Source: Streptomyces sp. Edi2 | GTDB lineage: Bacteria; Actinomycetota; Actinomycetes; Streptomycetales; Streptomycetaceae | Direction of reading: 5' to 3' | DNA length: 64,000 bases | NCBI RefSeq assembly: GCF_040253635.1 | Contig: NZ_JBEJGX010000003.1 | Span: 682,001-746,000, forward strand | Part shown: piece by piece, positions 35,947 to 44,875 of the stretch | Layout: each line of letters begins with the position of its first letter | Numbering within the stretch: the first letter of the stretch is position 1 | Translations under genes and position numbers: made by a program | Notes under the pieces: generated by a model | The model's input: only the letters and a program-made list of their open reading frames with translations | The model's database searches: none | Told to the model about the DNA's origin: nothing

Positions 35947-36891
35947 ATGGATCTCGACGTGCCACAGGTACGCGCCTTCGTGCGAGCCGCCGAGGAACTG
36001 CACTTCGGTCGGGCAGCAGGGACGCTCGTCATCTCCCAGCAGGCGCTGTCCAAGAGGATCGCGAGGCTGGAATCCCTGCTCGGCACCGAGCTGTTCCAGC
36101 GCGGCGGCAACGGGGTACGCCTCACCGAGGCCGGACAGCGTTTCCTCCCGCCGGCCCGGCAGACCCTGGCCGCCGCCGACGCCGCGGTCGCGGCGGCGGT
36201 CGGCAAGCACCGTCCACTGCGCGTCGATGTCTGGGGGCACCTCTACGCACCGATGCGGACACTGGCCCAGGTCGCCGGACAAGCCGGGGACCTGGCGCTG
36301 GGGCACGGGCGCGACCTGCCGTCGGTGATGACGGCACTGCTGCACGGCGACATCGACGCGGCCTTCGGCCGGGTCCACCCCCCGCTGCGCTCCGGCCTTG
36401 CACACCGCCTCGTGCGCCTCGAGCCGGTGGACGCCGTACTGAGTACGGACCATCCGCTCGCAGCCGAACCAGCACTGCGACCTGACCAGCTGAGCGACAG
36501 CGTGCTGTGGGCACCCGGTGAACTGGACCGGCTCGACTTCCTGCACCGGTTCGCCGACCGATTCGACATCCGAGACACAGCCACGAGCGTCAACCTGGGC
36601 CTCGCCCACTTCCTCGCCGAGGTGGCGCAAGACCCACGACGCTTCTCGCTGCTGCCCGCCGACGCGCCACTGCCGGAGATCCCGGGGCTGCGCTCCGTCC
36701 CGCTGGTCAACCCCACGCCGCTGTATGCCTGGTCGCTGCTGTGGCGCGCCGGCAACGGACACCCGGGACTGAGCGACCTCACCGCCGTCTGCGCCACCGA
36801 AGCAGGGCAACGCCGTTGGTTGGAGTACGACCCGGCTCGCGACTGGCTGCCCGAACCGCCCGCGAACCGCGCCTCCTGCAAGGAGCATTGA
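35947..36891 (+). CDS. LysR-family transcriptional regulator
   Basis: 314 residues from ATG at 35947, with GGGAG just upstream. The helix-turn-helix occupies residues 1-60: VRAFVRAAEELHFGRAAGTL, then ISQQALSKRIARLESLLG and LFQRGGNGVRLTEAG. The effector-binding domain is less conserved, with VDVWGHLYAPM, LLHGDIDAAFGRVH and LSDSVLWAPGELD. It is divergent from the oxidoreductase-hydrolase-SDR operon and shares a palindromic site with it, so it should regulate those genes, with an unknown ligand. It is the last intact gene before the right end of the transposon. Confidence 0.9.
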   Translation: MDLDVPQVRAFVRAAEELHFGRAAGTLVISQQALSKRIARLESLLGTELFQRGGNGVRLTEAGQRFLPPARQTLAAADAAVAAAVGKHRPLRVDVWGHLYAPMRTLAQVAGQAGDLALGHGRDLPSVMTALLHGDIDAAFGRVHPPLRSGLAHRLVRLEPVDAVLSTDHPLAAEPALRPDQLSDSVLWAPGELDRLDFLHRFADRFDIRDTATSVNLGLAHFLAEVAQDPRRFSLLPADAPLPEIPGLRSVPLVNPTPLYAWSLLWRAGNGHPGLSDLTAVCATEAGQRRWLEYDPARDWLPEPPANRASCKEH

Positions 36892-37019
36892 GCAGTGCTG
36901 CCCCAAGTGCGTCGTCTCCCACCGTGCGCAAACTTGGCCCGGACACCTTTCGTTGGTGTCCCCGTCGCGGACAACGTCGTCCCATTTCGACCGCCGAACC
37001 GCTGACTGCTCCACCTACA

Positions 37020-37055
37020 GAGCCGCCCCGGCCACCTTCACCACCGGGGCGGCTC
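37020..37055 (+). terminator. Hairpin terminator after lysR
   Basis: Arms GAGCCGCCCCGG (37020-37031) and CCGGGGCGGCTC (37044-37055) with a 12-base loop. It lies just inside the right end of the element and would stop transcription leaving it. Confidence 0.75.
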
Positions 37056-37090
37056 CTCTGCGTCTCGGGCCCCCAGAGCACCCCACAGAA

Positions 37091-37122
37091 TCTGAACAGA
37101 TGAACTTGACAGGGAACATAGC
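37091..37122 (-). repeat. Right end of transposon: CATAGC plus terminal repeat
   Basis: Read on the minus strand from CATAGC (37117-37122) inward: TTCCCTG, 11 bases, TGTTCA, the same pattern and spacing as the left end. Confidence 0.85.
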
Positions 37123-37765
37123 GGCTGAGGGCGTCCGCTCCGGCGAGGTGGAATATCCCGGCCTGGTCGGAGCAGGCGAGTTGCCGCAGAGCGGAGGCCA
37201 GATCTTCGACGTGCTCTGGGCAACGGATGTCGTCGGTGAACAGGACACCGTCGTGTGCCTCGGCAGCCAGGGCATGGACCATACGCTCGTGTACGGATGT
37301 GCCCTGCCCGAGGATCAATGAAATGCGTGCGACTGCGGCGGTCGGCGCGAAGAGGCGAACAGCCGTCTCGGCGGTGGCCTTTGCCGCGCCATACGGGGTG
37401 ATCGGGTCAGGTGAACAGGTCTCGTCGTAGTGAATCCGCGCACCGGAGAACACGGCGTCGCTGGAGACATGGACCAGGCGGCAATCGCGTGGCGTCGTGG
37501 CCATCGCCACACGGATCGAACCCTCGGCGGTGACCGCCCAGTCGCTCCCCCCGCTCGTTGCGTTGATGACGGCACCGGGGGCAACCGCGGCCAGCACCTC
37601 GTCGACCTGCCCGGTGGCGCGGAGGTCGAGTGGGTACCAGGAGGCTCCGGGGATGGTTCCGGGGCGGGAGCAGTACGTTGCGGCTGTCTCCCAGCCCGCA
37701 GCCGTGGCCTGGCGCACCAGTTCCGTCCCCAGGAACCCGCTGCCGCCGATGATCAGGACCTTCAT
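37117..37765 (-). pseudogene. RmlD-like sugar-nucleotide reductase, 5' fragment
   Basis: ATG at 37765: MKVLIIGGSGFLGTELVRQA (Rossmann cofactor loop), INATSGGSDWAVTAEG, LVHVSSDAVFSGARIHYDE, the catalytic TPYGAAKATAE (Tyr-x3-Lys), and CPEHVEDLASAL. It is in frame up to HLAGADALSRY, then enters the transposon, where the frame continues with unrelated sequence. The 3' part is at 29132-29313. The family includes dTDP-4-dehydrorhamnose reductase and related epimerases. The catalytic residues lie in this half, but loss of about 60 C-terminal residues should inactivate it. Confidence 0.88.
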
Positions 37766-38147
37766 GGCGCCCTACGGTAGGGCAGCTTGAGCAGTCCACG
37801 CCGTTCACCCGGTCCATGCAGTCCGCCCGGTGGCCCGAACGCACCCGCCCGGGTGGGCCGTTGCGATCGCTCACCGCACAGAACCTCTGCGCATGACCAC
37901 TGCGCATGAGCGACACGGGTAACCGTCCCGGCGCACGTATTCCTGGATCATGCAGCGGTCGGAGGGCGTGCGGAGGCGCGGGAGGGCGCGGTTCGCGTCG
38001 TTCCGGGGATTGTGGCTTCTGAATGCGAGGCCGCCCCCTTTCACGCTGTACCGAGATGATCTCCGGTCTGTTTGGCTTGGTGACGCACGGCCACTTTGTT
38101 CACCACTGGCCGCATTGCTCACTTCTGTTCACGTCCCGGGAGGGAAT
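37766..38147. other. Intergenic region upstream of the encapsulin operon
   Basis: 382 bp between the divergent reductase fragment and encapsulin. No gene supported. Two copies of CTGCGCATGA (about 37887 and 37901), and TTGTTCACC/CTGTTCACG near 38097 and 38126, are candidate regulatory repeats. The second pair is 25-50 bp before the encapsulin start. Confidence 0.45.
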
Positions 38148-39590
38148 GTGTCCGTACCGGACAGCGTCACCGGATCCGCTGCCGAGGAGCCCGCTCTCGA
38201 ACCACCCGCAGACAGCACACTCACCAGCCTCAGTACCCGGGCCGCGCGCCAACTGGCGACCACCACCAAGTCCGAGCCCCAGATGCAGGCCATCACCTCA
38301 CGGTGGCTGCTGAAGATGCTGCCGTGGGTGGACGTCAAGGGCGGCACCTACCGGGTCAACCGGCGTCTGCAACTCCGTGTCGGCCGGGGGCGTGTCCAGT
38401 TCGAGCAGAACGGCGCGGACGACATCAAGGTGATCCCCCAGACGCTCACGGAGCTGCCCGCCCTGCGCGGTTACGACGATGCCGAGGTGCTGAAGGAGCT
38501 CGCGGGCCGCTTCCGTGTCCGTGAAGTCCGGGCCGGCCAGGTGCTCTTCGAGGCAGGGCAGCCTGCCACCGAGGCGTATCTCGTCGTCCACGGCCGGTTC
38601 GCCCGCTACACGGTCGGCAAGTACGGCGAGGAGGAGGTCATCGGCGTCGTCACGGACGGCGACCAGATGGGGGACGAGGCGATCGGGCGGCCCGACCCGC
38701 TGTGGTTGAGCTCGGTGCGGGCCGAGACGGCCGGCGTGCTGATGGTGCTGCCCTGGGACGTGATCCGGGAGTTCACCGACCGGGTGCCGTCGCTGGCCGC
38801 ACACCTGGCGGCGTTCGCGGAGCGCCAGCAGCGTCCCGCGAACCGCAGGGGCGAGGCGGAGGTGCCGGTGGCTGCGGGGCACGTCGGCGAGCCGACGCTG
38901 TCCGGTGGCTTCGTCGACTACGACCTCGCCCCGCGCGAGTACGAACTCTCCCTGACCCAGACCGTGCTCCGGGTGCACAGCCGGGTCGCCGATCTCTACA
39001 ACGAGCCCATGGACCAGACCCAGCAGCAACTCCGGCTCACCGTCGAGGAGATCCGCGAGCGCCAGGAATGGGAGATGGTCAACAACCGGGAGTTCGGGCT
39101 GCTGCACAACGCCGACTACGGCCAGCGCATCAGCACCTACACGGGCCCACCCACCCCCGACGACATGGACGAGCTGTTGTCCATGCGCCGCAAGACCCGG
39201 CTGTTCCTGGCCCACCCGAAGGCGATCGCCGCCTTCTTCCGGCAGTGCAACAAACGCGGTCTGGTGCCGGGCACGGCGAACGTCGACGGGCATGAGGTCC
39301 CCGCCTGGCGCGGTGTCCCGATCTTCCCGTGCGGCAAGATCCCGATCAGCGACGCGAACACCAGCAGCATCATTGCGCTGCGTACCGGCGAGGCGGACCA
39401 GGGGGTCGTCGGCCTGCACCAGACCGGTATCCCGGAGGAGTTCCAGCCCGGTCTGAACGTCCGCTTCATGGGCGTCGACGACGCCGCGATCATCAAATAC
39501 CTGGTCACCGCCTACTACTCGATGGCCATCCTCGTGCCCGACGCGGCCGGAGTCCTGGAGAACGTCCAGATCGGCCGGAGCACCGACTGA
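38148..39590 (+). CDS. Family 2B encapsulin shell protein
   Basis: 480 residues from GTG at 38148, with GGGAGGGA ideally placed; a longer upstream frame is non-coding. Residues 1-45 are probably flexible. Residues ~45-105 begin the HK97-type shell fold ([25 protein letters not shown]), which is interrupted by a cyclic-nucleotide-binding domain (~108-225, [21 protein letters not shown] and QMGDEAIG). The shell fold resumes to the end ([21 protein letters not shown], then [15 protein letters not shown] and GVVGLHQTG). Such proteins used to be called Crp/Fnr regulators. They assemble into icosahedral shells that package terpene cyclases such as 2-methylisoborneol synthase, encoded next. Confidence 0.9.
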   Translation: MSVPDSVTGSAAEEPALEPPADSTLTSLSTRAARQLATTTKSEPQMQAITSRWLLKMLPWVDVKGGTYRVNRRLQLRVGRGRVQFEQNGADDIKVIPQTLTELPALRGYDDAEVLKELAGRFRVREVRAGQVLFEAGQPATEAYLVVHGRFARYTVGKYGEEEVIGVVTDGDQMGDEAIGRPDPLWLSSVRAETAGVLMVLPWDVIREFTDRVPSLAAHLAAFAERQQRPANRRGEAEVPVAAGHVGEPTLSGGFVDYDLAPREYELSLTQTVLRVHSRVADLYNEPMDQTQQQLRLTVEEIRERQEWEMVNNREFGLLHNADYGQRISTYTGPPTPDDMDELLSMRRKTRLFLAHPKAIAAFFRQCNKRGLVPGTANVDGHEVPAWRGVPIFPCGKIPISDANTSSIIALRTGEADQGVVGLHQTGIPEEFQPGLNVRFMGVDDAAIIKYLVTAYYSMAILVPDAAGVLENVQIGRSTD

Positions 39591-39608
39591 CCAGGTGGAG
39601 TACGCACC

Positions 39609-40667
39609 ATGAGCACGCCTCCCGACACCACCGCCGGGTTCTCGTTGCCCGGCCCGCCGAACCTCGCCCGCACCGTACGGGCCCGACGCGGCGGGGCCGT
39701 CCCCGGACTGAGGTACCGGCCCGCCGCCCCCGCCGACCCGGAGAAGGCCGCGGAGATCGACCGCAGGCTGGAGGCCTGGGCCCGCCGGCTGGATCTCTTT
39801 CCCGCCCGGTGGACCGGGGACTTCGCACAGTTCCAGGTCGGCCGCGCCGTCGTCCTGCAGCATCCCGGGGCGGCCGATCTCGAACGCCTCACCGTCGCGG
39901 GTGAGCTGCTGCTGGCGGAGAACATCGTCGACAGCTGCTACTGCGAGGAGGACGAAGGCCGCGGAGCCGCGCGCCGCGGCCTGGGCGGCCGGCTGATCAT
40001 CGCCCAGTCGGCCCTCGACCCCTTCCACGGCACCCCCGGACTGGAGGAGGAGTGGCGCTGCGGCGTGCAGGCCGACGGGCCCCTGCGCTCCTATCACTGG
40101 GCCCTGACCGACTACGCGGCCTTCGCCACCCCCAGCCAGACGGACCGGTTCGTCCATGACGTCGCCCGGCTGCACCTCGGCTATCTGGCCGAGGCCTCCT
40201 GGGCGGAGACCCGGCACGTACCGCAGGTCTGGGAGTACCTGGTGATGCGGCAGTTCAACAACTTCCGCCCCTGCCTGTCCCTCGTCGACGCCGTGGACGG
40301 CTATGAACTGCCCGAAGCGCTCTACGCCCGTCCCGAGGTCCAGCGGGTCACGGCGCTGGCCTGCAACGCCACGACCATCGTCAACGACCTGTACTCCTTC
40401 ACCAAGGAGCTGGCGAGTGACCCGACCCACCTGAACCTGCCGCAGGTGGTGGCCGCCCACGACAAACGCGGGCTGAAGGCCGCCTACCTGAAGAGCGTCG
40501 AGATCCACAACCAGATCATGGAGGCGTTCGAGACGGAGTCGGCCCCGCTGGCCGCCCTCTCGCCCCTCCTGGAGAGGTATGCCCGGGGCCTGGCCGCCTG
40601 GGTCTCCGGCAACCACGAGTGGCATGCCACCAACACCGACCGCTATCAGCTGCCCAACTACTGGTAG
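39609..40667 (+). CDS. 2-methylisoborneol-synthase-like terpene cyclase
   Basis: 352 residues, class I terpene cyclase. The NSE metal triad is intact: N259-D-L-Y-S263-F-T-K266-E267. The Asp-rich motif reads D108-S-C-Y-C-E-E-D; characterised Streptomyces 2-methylisoborneol synthases, as I recall, have DDCYCED, so the second Asp is Ser here. The N-terminal extension is only about 50 residues (with FSLPGPPNLA), compared with about 120 in the S. coelicolor enzyme; this disordered extension is thought to guide packing into the shell. Substrate should be 2-methyl-GPP made by the next gene. RBS is AGGTGGAG, 18 bp after encapsulin. Product 2-methylisoborneol or a close relative. Confidence 0.87.
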   Translation: MSTPPDTTAGFSLPGPPNLARTVRARRGGAVPGLRYRPAAPADPEKAAEIDRRLEAWARRLDLFPARWTGDFAQFQVGRAVVLQHPGAADLERLTVAGELLLAENIVDSCYCEEDEGRGAARRGLGGRLIIAQSALDPFHGTPGLEEEWRCGVQADGPLRSYHWALTDYAAFATPSQTDRFVHDVARLHLGYLAEASWAETRHVPQVWEYLVMRQFNNFRPCLSLVDAVDGYELPEALYARPEVQRVTALACNATTIVNDLYSFTKELASDPTHLNLPQVVAAHDKRGLKAAYLKSVEIHNQIMEAFETESAPLAALSPLLERYARGLAAWVSGNHEWHATNTDRYQLPNYW

Positions 40668-40704
40668 ACCGACCGATCCCGCGCACCCTTGCAAGGAGTC
40701 ACCG

Positions 40705-41580
40705 TTGACCATCGCTCATGCCGACACCGCCCGTACACCGGTGCCGACCCAGTCCACGTACCAGTCCCGCGTCGCGGACTACTGGAACGCCGAGGAAAAC
40801 CCGGTCAACCTCGAACTCGGTAAGATCGACGACCTGTACCACCACCACTACGGCATCGGGGAAGCCGACTGGTCGGTGCTGGACGAGCCGGACCAGGACC
40901 TCCGCCGCGAACGGGTCACCGGCGAACTGCACCGGCTGGAGCACGCCCAGGCCGAACTCCTCGCCTCCCGCCTCGGCGACCTCTCCCCCACCGACCGGGT
41001 CTTCGACGCCGGGTGCGGACGCGGCGGCGGCAGCGTGGTGGCGCATCTGCGCCACGGCTGCCACGCCGACGGGGCCACCATCTCCGCCAAGCAGGCCGAC
41101 TTCGCCAACGCGCAGGCCCGCAAGCGCGGCATCGACGACAAGGTGCGCTACCACCACCGCAACATGCTCGACACCGGCTTCACCTCGGGTGCGTACGCGG
41201 CGTCCTGGAACAACGAGTCGACCATGTACGTCGAGCTGGACCTGTTGTTCGCGGAGCACGCACGGCTGCTGCGGCGCGGGGGCCGGTATGTCACGATCAC
41301 CGGCTGCTACAACGACGCCTATGGGCGCGCCTCGCGCGAGGTGTCCCTCATCAACGCCCACTACATCTGTGACATCCACCCCCGTTCGGCGTACTTCAGC
41401 GCCATGGCCCGCAACAGGCTCGTCCCCGTGCACGTCCAGGACCTGACCGCGGCCGCGCTGCCGTACTGGGAACTGCGCCGGAAGGCCGACCACTTGGTCA
41501 CGGGCATCGAGGAGACCTTCCTGAACGCCTACCGCAACGGCAGCTTCCAGTACCTGCTGATCGCGGCCGACCGCGTCTGA
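40705..41580 (+). CDS. Geranyl diphosphate 2-C-methyltransferase
   Basis: 291 residues from TTG at 40705, with AAGGAG 6-7 bases before. SAM-binding motif I is VFDAGCGRGGGSV, followed by GATISAKQADFANAQ. Matches to the family include YWNAEENPVNLELGKIDDLY and HHHYGIGEADW at the N-terminus, and the substrate region WNNESTMYVELDLLFAEHARLL, with ITGCYNDAYGRAS. The enzyme adds a methyl group to C2 of geranyl diphosphate, giving the C11 substrate of the upstream cyclase. It completes the three-gene operon shell-cyclase-methyltransferase. Confidence 0.94.
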   Translation: MTIAHADTARTPVPTQSTYQSRVADYWNAEENPVNLELGKIDDLYHHHYGIGEADWSVLDEPDQDLRRERVTGELHRLEHAQAELLASRLGDLSPTDRVFDAGCGRGGGSVVAHLRHGCHADGATISAKQADFANAQARKRGIDDKVRYHHRNMLDTGFTSGAYAASWNNESTMYVELDLLFAEHARLLRRGGRYVTITGCYNDAYGRASREVSLINAHYICDIHPRSAYFSAMARNRLVPVHVQDLTAAALPYWELRRKADHLVTGIEETFLNAYRNGSFQYLLIAADRV

Positions 41581-41622
41581 GTCCCGGGGCCACGCCCCTG
41601 CGTACGCTGCGGCCGGACTCGT

Positions 41623-43584
41623 TCAGCCGACGTGGACGCGGGGGCGCCGGTCGCGGTCGGGTTCGGCCTCGCGCAGGACCTCACGGGTGACGGGGGCGAC
41701 CTCCCCCTGGCCGAAGAGGAAGAAGCGGAGGAACTGGGCGAAGGGGTTGCCCTCGGTCCACTCGAAGTAGATGTGCGGCCGCGCTCCGGTGGCGTCGCGT
41801 ACGTGCAGCAGCAGCGCGGCCAGCGCGTTGGAGATGGTGGAGCTTTCGAGGGCGAGCACCCGGAAGCGGCCGTGCATGACCTCGCCGCGTACCCGTAGTT
41901 CGCTCTCGAACTCGGACGGGTCGCCGACGGTGACCTCGACGAAGATGAAGTCGTCGTCGACCGGCAGGTCGTTGTCGGTGCGGATCTGCTGGAGCTTGTC
42001 GCGGTATTCGGACAGGTCGCGCTGGTCGGGTTCGTTGGCGATGAAACGGATCTTGCGGTGGGCGACGTCTCGGATGAACCGTTCGGCCTTCTCGTCGAGC
42101 ACGACGCTGGTCACCCGCAGCTCGAAGGCGCGGGCGAGACGGGAGAGGAACGACAGCAGGATGATCCCGGCGATGAAGCAGGCGCCGATCTTCACCCCGT
42201 CGGGGCGCTCGATGACGTTCGCGATGGTCGTGTAGAGGAAGACCAGTGAGATGACGGCGAAGCCGATTGTCCAGCCCCGCTCGCGGGCACGCCGTGCGGT
42301 GATGGTCACCGCGATCGCGGCGGAGCTGATCAGGACCAGGACACCGGTGGCGTAGGCGCCGCCCTGGGCGTCCACATCGGCGTCGAAGAGCCAGGTCACC
42401 AGGAAGGCGACCAGGGTGAAGACCAGCACCATCGGGCGGACCGCGCGTGCCCAGTGGGGCGCCATGCCGTAGCGCGGCAGGTACTGCGGCATGAGGTTCA
42501 GCAGGCCGGCCATCGCCGAGGCGCCGGCGAACCAGAGGATCGCGATGGTGGAGGCGTCGTAGACGGTGCCGAAGGCCGAGCCCAGATACTCGTGGGCCAG
42601 GTAGGCCAGGGCGCGTCCGTTGGCCGGACCGCCGGGCCGGAATGCGTCCGCGGGGATGAGCAGGGTCGTGATGAAGCTGGTGATGATGAGGAAGACGCTC
42701 ATGATCACGGCGGCGGTGGTGAGCAGCTTCTTTGCGCCCCGGATGCGCCCCGTGGGGCGCTCCTCGGTGTCGTCGGGGTCGCCCTCGATATGGGGCATGA
42801 CGGCCACGCCGGTCTCGAACCCGGACAGGCCCAGTGCCAGCCTCGGGAAGACCAGCAGGGCCACGCCGACCATGGCCAGGGCGCTGCCGTGCTCGGTGGT
42901 CAGGGCATGGGACCAGTCGGTGACGACATGCGCCGCGGTGGCCACATGCCACACTCCGGCGGCGACCACGACCACATTGAGCCCCAGGTAGAGACCCACG
43001 AGGACGATGGCCACCCCGATGGCCTCCAGGAAGCCCTTGAGGAACACCGCGCCCAGCAGCGCGACCAGGATCAGCGTGATGACCAGCTGGCCGTTGTGCA
43101 GGGCGCTGGTGAGGTGCGGGTTCTCCACCAGGTGGGTGGCGGCGTCGGCCGCCGAGAGGGTGATGGTGATCAGGAAGTCGGTGGCGGCGAACCCCAGCAG
43201 GGTCAGCACGAACAGCTTGCCCTGCCAGAAGGACAGCAGCCGCTCCAGCATCGCGATCGAGCCCTGGCCGTGCGGGCTCTCCCTGGCCACCCGCCGGTAC
43301 ACCGGCAGCGCGCCGGCCAGCGTCACCAGGACCAGGACGAGGGTGGCGACCGGCGACAGCACGCCCGCCGCCAGGGCGGCGATGCCCGGCTGATAGCCGA
43401 GGGTCGAGAAGTAGTCGACTCCGGTCAGGCACATCACCCGCCACCACCGCTGTCCGCGGTGGGCGCTCTGGGCCCCCGCGTGCGGCCCGGGGTGGTGCTT
43501 GGCCATGTCGGCCAGGCCCTCCAGCATCCATGCGCGCAGGCGATGCCGTGCTGCGGCCCGGGGAGAACCGGCGGAGGCGGCCAT
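41623..43584 (-). CDS. APC-superfamily amino-acid permease
   Basis: 653 residues from ATG at 43584 ([15 protein letters not shown]), chosen because GGAG lies about 10 bases upstream. Twelve membrane helices with APC features ([71 protein letters not shown]). The C-terminal ~170 residues are soluble ([44 protein letters not shown]), resembling KUP-like or regulatory tails. Substrate cannot be deduced. Convergent with the terpene operon; the 42-bp gap leaves little room for a terminator. Confidence 0.87.
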   Translation of the reverse strand: MAASAGSPRAAARHRLRAWMLEGLADMAKHHPGPHAGAQSAHRGQRWWRVMCLTGVDYFSTLGYQPGIAALAAGVLSPVATLVLVLVTLAGALPVYRRVARESPHGQGSIAMLERLLSFWQGKLFVLTLLGFAATDFLITITLSAADAATHLVENPHLTSALHNGQLVITLILVALLGAVFLKGFLEAIGVAIVLVGLYLGLNVVVVAAGVWHVATAAHVVTDWSHALTTEHGSALAMVGVALLVFPRLALGLSGFETGVAVMPHIEGDPDDTEERPTGRIRGAKKLLTTAAVIMSVFLIITSFITTLLIPADAFRPGGPANGRALAYLAHEYLGSAFGTVYDASTIAILWFAGASAMAGLLNLMPQYLPRYGMAPHWARAVRPMVLVFTLVAFLVTWLFDADVDAQGGAYATGVLVLISSAAIAVTITARRARERGWTIGFAVISLVFLYTTIANVIERPDGVKIGACFIAGIILLSFLSRLARAFELRVTSVVLDEKAERFIRDVAHRKIRFIANEPDQRDLSEYRDKLQQIRTDNDLPVDDDFIFVEVTVGDPSEFESELRVRGEVMHGRFRVLALESSTISNALAALLLHVRDATGARPHIYFEWTEGNPFAQFLRFFLFGQGEVAPVTREVLREAEPDRDRRPRVHVG

Positions 43585-43726
43585 CGTGTGCTCCTGTCGT
43601 ACCGCGAACGGGGCCGGCCATCGGCGGGACGGCCACGTCAGCGTATGTAAGCGGGACATCGTCGCCGTGGTGTTCGGCGGCGTGGCGCGTTCGTGTCCCC
43701 GGAGGCCGGGGGCGGCAGGCGGGTGT

Positions 43727-44503
43727 TCAGGCGGGAAGTCCGGCTCCGTCGCGGACCGGCTTTCCGGTGAGGTGGTGCACGTACTCGTGCGCCAGGCGGA
43801 AACCCGCGGTCCAGGCGAGGAGCCGACTGGGACGGTGGTCGCGGGAGCAGGTCCAGCTCGGGGTGTGGCCGCGGGCGGCGATGTCCCGGCACAGGGCGGT
43901 CACACAGGCCAGGGCCAGGTGCTGACGACGGTGCTCCGGAGCGGTGAAACAGGCGATGTCCTCGTACCGGGTGCCGTGGAAGTACGTACAGGCAACGGCG
44001 AGGACGTCCTCCTTCCGGAAGGCGGCCCAGCCGAGCCCGGAGACGGTGAGCGGGGCCGGGCCGCCCCAGCCGGCATGGAGCCACGCAGCGTCCGGGGTGA
44101 GGGCGGCCAGCGCCGGGGCGTCCCCGGGGGCCAGCCGGCGCACCGTCACTCCGTCCGGGGTGCGCGGCACCGGTACGGGCACCTGGTGCAGGTACAGCAT
44201 CCGCTCCCACGGCACGACCAGGTCGAAGGCGCTGCCCAGAGCGGGCAGGAAGCGGGCGGGGGCCTGCGCATAGTGCGCGCCGAAGACGGCGAGGTCGCCG
44301 GGGGTCAGGGCGTCCGGGTCGCCGCGGAGCAGGACGTGGTTCGCGCAGGCCACCGCCAGGGCGCGCGGAGCGGTGGCCCGGTCGGCCCACCAGCGGCCGG
44401 TGCCGAAGGCCCGTACGTGTTCGGGCAGCGCGCCCGCTCCGGGGGAGCCGGCAGTGAACCAGCCGGTGAGCGCGGGGAGTTGGTCCGGGGCGAGTTCGAT
44501 CAC
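43727..44503 (-). CDS. GNAT-family N-acetyltransferase
   Basis: 258 residues. The N-terminal half is an FR47/GNAT_2-like domain ([39 protein letters not shown]), and the C-terminal half an acetyltransferase core with [47 protein letters not shown] (acetyl-CoA loop RRQHLA) and [18 protein letters not shown]. The RxxGxG/A acetyl-CoA motif is RRQHLA here. The substrate is unknown. It stands alone, leftward, upstream of the permease. Confidence 0.85.
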   Translation of the reverse strand: MIELAPDQLPALTGWFTAGSPGAGALPEHVRAFGTGRWWADRATAPRALAVACANHVLLRGDPDALTPGDLAVFGAHYAQAPARFLPALGSAFDLVVPWERMLYLHQVPVPVPRTPDGVTVRRLAPGDAPALAALTPDAAWLHAGWGGPAPLTVSGLGWAAFRKEDVLAVACTYFHGTRYEDIACFTAPEHRRQHLALACVTALCRDIAARGHTPSWTCSRDHRPSRLLAWTAGFRLAHEYVHHLTGKPVRDGAGLPA

Positions 44504-44875
44504 GGGGTTCCTCGGGTGGTCGCGGCCTGCGCCGGTGCGGCCGTGCGCCGAGACATGGGTGCCGCACTCGGCGCGGTGCCGGGCGGCCGGGGGTCGGAGG
44601 TCGGGGCGGCTGAGGCGATACCGGCCATCAGGACCATAGGGGAGGAAAGGTGCATGCCGGGTGCGATCGCTCCCGGGGAGGGGGACGCGTACGCCGAATG
44701 GCCCCGTCAGGCCCCCGGCCGCGCGGCAGCGGAGGAAGGGCGAAGAGTTCAGCGAGTCGCCGAGCGGATCCGCTCGGTGACCCCTCCCGGCCGCGGCCTG
44801 GAATCCGCGGAGCGGTGTGCCAGAGTGGAGGTGGACGGGCGCCGCGGTCGATACGTGGGAGAGAGGCGGCCTGTC
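44504..44875. other. Divergent intergenic region
   Basis: 372 bp between the leftward acetyltransferase and the rightward phosphatase. The phosphatase frame stays open through it, but there is no start with a good ribosome-binding site and no family sequence, so I treat it as promoter DNA for both genes. Confidence 0.45.

Larger units (their letters stand above)
29308..37122. mobile_element. 7.8-kb tyrosine-recombinase transposon in an rmlD-like gene
   Basis: The element is bounded by direct repeats CATAGC (29308-29313 and 37117-37122). Reading inward from each end, both termini start TTCCCTG, then 11 variable bases, then TGTTCA, so they are inverted repeats. Decayed tyrosine-recombinase genes start 44 bp inside the left end. 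Removing one repeat plus the interior restores the interrupted reductase frame exactly. A 6-bp spacer between recombinase arms, with several tyrosine recombinases at one end, is reminiscent of Tn554-type elements; this classification is inference. Cargo: lysR, quinone oxidoreductase, hydrolase, dehydrogenase, themselves invaded by IS elements. The recombinases are broken, so it should be immobile on its own. Confidence 0.85.

Noticed and set aside
36779..37116. C-terminal extension of the reductase read through the transposon end
   Set aside because: The frame stays open by chance; its sequence is unrelated to the family, and the true C-terminus is found at 29132-29313.
38148..39590. Crp/Fnr transcription regulator
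   Set aside because: There is a cyclic-nucleotide domain but no helix-turn-helix; the flanking sequence fits the family 2B encapsulin fold and the terpene operon context.
43499..44875. Long N-terminal extension of phosphatase 1
   Set aside because: It would overlap the acetyltransferase gene on the other strand and has no family sequence; ATG at 44876 is the better start.
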